Position numbers and translations under genes: made by a program
The notes under the pieces: generated by a model
The model's input: only the letters and a program-made list of their open reading frames with translations
Told to the model about the DNA's origin: nothing
The model's database searches: none
Source of the DNA: Rhodopseudomonas sp. BAL398
Lineage (GTDB): Bacteria; Pseudomonadota; Alphaproteobacteria; Rhizobiales; Xanthobacteraceae
Direction: 5' to 3'
Length of the DNA stretch: 64,000 nucleotides
Assembly (NCBI RefSeq): GCF_033001325.1
Contig: NZ_CP133111.1
Location: 3,612,501 to 3,676,500, forward strand
Shown: piece by piece, positions 62,724-64,000 of the stretch
Position numbering within the stretch: position 1 is the first letter of the stretch
How the letters are laid out: the number at the start of each line of letters is the position of its first letter

Positions 62724-63173
62724 TTAGGCCGCGCCGACCAGGTTTTTGAGCTTGATCTCGAACTCTTCAAAGTTCTGATCAACTCTGCGCTTGATCACGC
62801 CCAGCCCCATGCTGGCGAGGCGCCCCTGGATGTCGACCTTGGCCTCCACCGCCAAGGTGGAGTCCGATCCTTCGGCTGTCACATTGACGTCAAGGCTGGC
62901 GGTCAGTCGCGTGCCAGTGAATTTGTCCCGACCTGTTGCGCGAATGCGCACGTTTGACGGCGCGGTCATTGCTTCAACAACGATATCGGCGGGCACCTCG
63001 ACCTTGAACGGGCCGATCTTCTGTTTGACGGTCGCCTTGTAGGTCGCGAACCGTTCGATCTCCTCGACGTTTTCGCAGCCGGGGATGCAGGATGAAATGC
63101 TCGGAACGTCGAGTAATGTTTTCCATAACTCTTCAGGGCTCGCTGGCACGACCATCGACATGTTGAATTCCAT
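62724..63173 (-). CDS. CoxG-like SRPBCC-domain protein in the hydroxylase operon
   Basis: A 149-residue protein of the CoxG/START-like family: MVVPASPEELWKTLLDVPSISSCIPGCENVEEI is the usual entry, and GPFKVEVPADIVVEAM a conserved strand. CoxG proteins accompany molybdenum hydroxylase operons; in CO dehydrogenase CoxG helps link the enzyme to the membrane and in others its role is unknown. It is encoded between the large and FAD subunits, with 4 bases to the former and 2 to the latter, so it probably helps assemble or anchor this nicotinate hydroxylase. Confidence 0.85.
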   Translation of the reverse strand: MEFNMSMVVPASPEELWKTLLDVPSISSCIPGCENVEEIERFATYKATVKQKIGPFKVEVPADIVVEAMTAPSNVRIRATGRDKFTGTRLTASLDVNVTAEGSDSTLAVEAKVDIQGRLASMGLGVIKRRVDQNFEEFEIKLKNLVGAA

Positions 63174-63177
63174 GAGC

Positions 63178-64000
63178 TCACTTCCTCTTCTGCAGCGCGC
63201 GCCACACTTTTTCGGGCGTCATCGGGAGATCGGTGATGCGGATCCCGTAGGTTGCGAACAGCGCGTTGGCGATCGCGGGAGCAACCGGCAGGATCGCGCC
63301 TTCGCCCATCCCCTTTGCGCCGCCCGGGCCGGGTCCGTCGCCGTTCTCGACCAGGATGGTGTCGAACACCGGCGGCACGTCACAGATGCGCGGAATCGTG
63401 TAGTCGATCGGAGTGGCGTTCACGGGCTGGCCGTCTTCGAACTGCAGCTCTTCGAACAGCGCGTGCCCGAACCCCATGGCAGCAGCGCCCTCGTCCTGCC
63501 CTTCGGCGGCGACCCGGTTTATCACTCGCCCGACATCGGCCGCGCTGGCATAGCGCGTTACGTGAATCTCACCCGTGTCTTCGTCGACGACGATTTCAGC
63601 CTGACCAGCAGAGGTCTCCCAGAACAGCGGAGATTCAGCCAGGGCGCCGTTGTTTGATCGAGGCGTGATGGCACCGCGGCCGACCACCTCTCCAGAATCG
63701 ACTCCCAAGGTGCGGTGGAAGATCTGACGAAACGTCAGGACTTCCGAACCCGTCGATACGCCGCCTTTGACAAGTGCAAGACTATCTCTGGGCAATTCCC
63801 AGACGTCGGCGACCATGCCGAAAATCTGATCGGCGGCGTCAAGCGCTGCCCGTTCGACGGCGAGACCCACGACCACGGTGGATCGGCTTGCGCCCGTGCC
63901 CCAATCGTATGGCGCCACGTCGGTATCCACCCCTAAGGTCGTGACAGCGGAGAACGGCTGCTTCAGCGTCTGCGCCGCGACCTTGGCCATGGTCGCGTGG
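63178..64000 (-). CDS. Molybdopterin large subunit of the hydroxylase (5' part outside window)
   Basis: The C-terminal 274 codons of a xanthine-dehydrogenase-type large subunit; the gene continues past the right edge. The active-site glutamate motif GGAKGMGEGAILPVAPAIANAL is near the end, as in the family, and the molybdopterin-contact stretch RVINRVAAEGQDEGAAAMGFGHALFEELQ precedes it. With the FAD and 2Fe-2S subunits it forms a three-component molybdenum hydroxylase; nicotinate is the inferred substrate because NicC, NicF and NicD follow in the same run. Confidence 0.85.
   Translation of the reverse strand, partial: HATMAKVAAQTLKQPFSAVTTLGVDTDVAPYDWGTGASRSTVVVGLAVERAALDAADQIFGMVADVWELPRDSLALVKGGVSTGSEVLTFRQIFHRTLGVDSGEVVGRGAITPRSNNGALAESPLFWETSAGQAEIVVDEDTGEIHVTRYASAADVGRVINRVAAEGQDEGAAAMGFGHALFEELQFEDGQPVNATPIDYTIPRICDVPPVFDTILVENGDGPGPGGAKGMGEGAILPVAPAIANALFATYGIRITDLPMTPEKVWRALQKRK

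Overview
The window is high-GC DNA from an alphaproteobacterium of the Bradyrhizobium/Rhodopseudomonas group, most like Rhodopseudomonas palustris. The reasons are the fixR, nifA, fdxN, nifB order, a NifA with the cysteine-rich oxygen-sensitive linker, feoAB beside the nif genes, and an intergenic hairpin repeat of the type seen in these genomes. The species is an inference; no rRNA or tRNA gene is present.

Layout. 1-9500: nitrogen-fixation regulation and FeMo-cofactor genes on the minus strand (fixR, nifA, fdxN, nifB, fdxN, a HesB-like carrier, a TPR protein), a molybdenum-hydroxylase accessory gene, and feoAB for ferrous iron. Sigma-54 -24/-12 elements with NifA upstream activator sites (TGT-N10-ACA) can be read before fixR, the second fdxN and nifB. 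9500-18500: housekeeping genes: spermidine-synthase-like protein, thermonuclease, HtrA-type protease, MgtC-type protein, and opgG/opgH for periplasmic glucans. 18500-24200: a 22-codon relic of an RND pump, a LivK-type binding protein, and a divergent set of PhyH dioxygenase, alcohol dehydrogenase, MetX-like enzyme and GntR regulator. 24300-31000: a repeat element and a czcCBA-type metal efflux operon led by three small secreted or membrane proteins. 31300-43300: an accessory catabolic region with an IclR regulator, tctCBA transporter parts, three Bug-type binding proteins, two glutathione-transferase paralogs, a cyclase-family hydrolase, an alpha/beta hydrolase, an amino-acid-synthesis-family protein and an Asp-box repeat protein. 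A 19-nt motif recurs in front of four of its transcription units. 44300-64000: a nicotinate (pyridine-3-carboxylate) catabolic region.

The right-hand 20 kb is the most interesting part. A three-subunit molybdenum hydroxylase with a CoxG-like protein, NicC, NicF, NicD, NicX and a MarR/NicR-type regulator cover the maleamate pathway from nicotinate to maleate. Beside them lie a pimelate-operon-like set (acyl-CoA ligase, thiolase, a decayed FadB, acyl-CoA dehydrogenase) and two complete NitT/Tau-type ABC transporters. Four arrays of a palindromic unit, ACTYG-N4-CAAGY, repeated at exactly 19-bp steps, sit in front of nicX, the ligase-thiolase operon and both ABC operons. In each array the promoter-proximal unit supplies a -35 that lies 17 bp from a TANCNT -10. 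This predicts one regulon joining pyridine ring cleavage, a beta-oxidation module and dedicated uptake, under an iteron-type operator. The operon start for the hydroxylase-nicC-F-D genes lies beyond the right edge.
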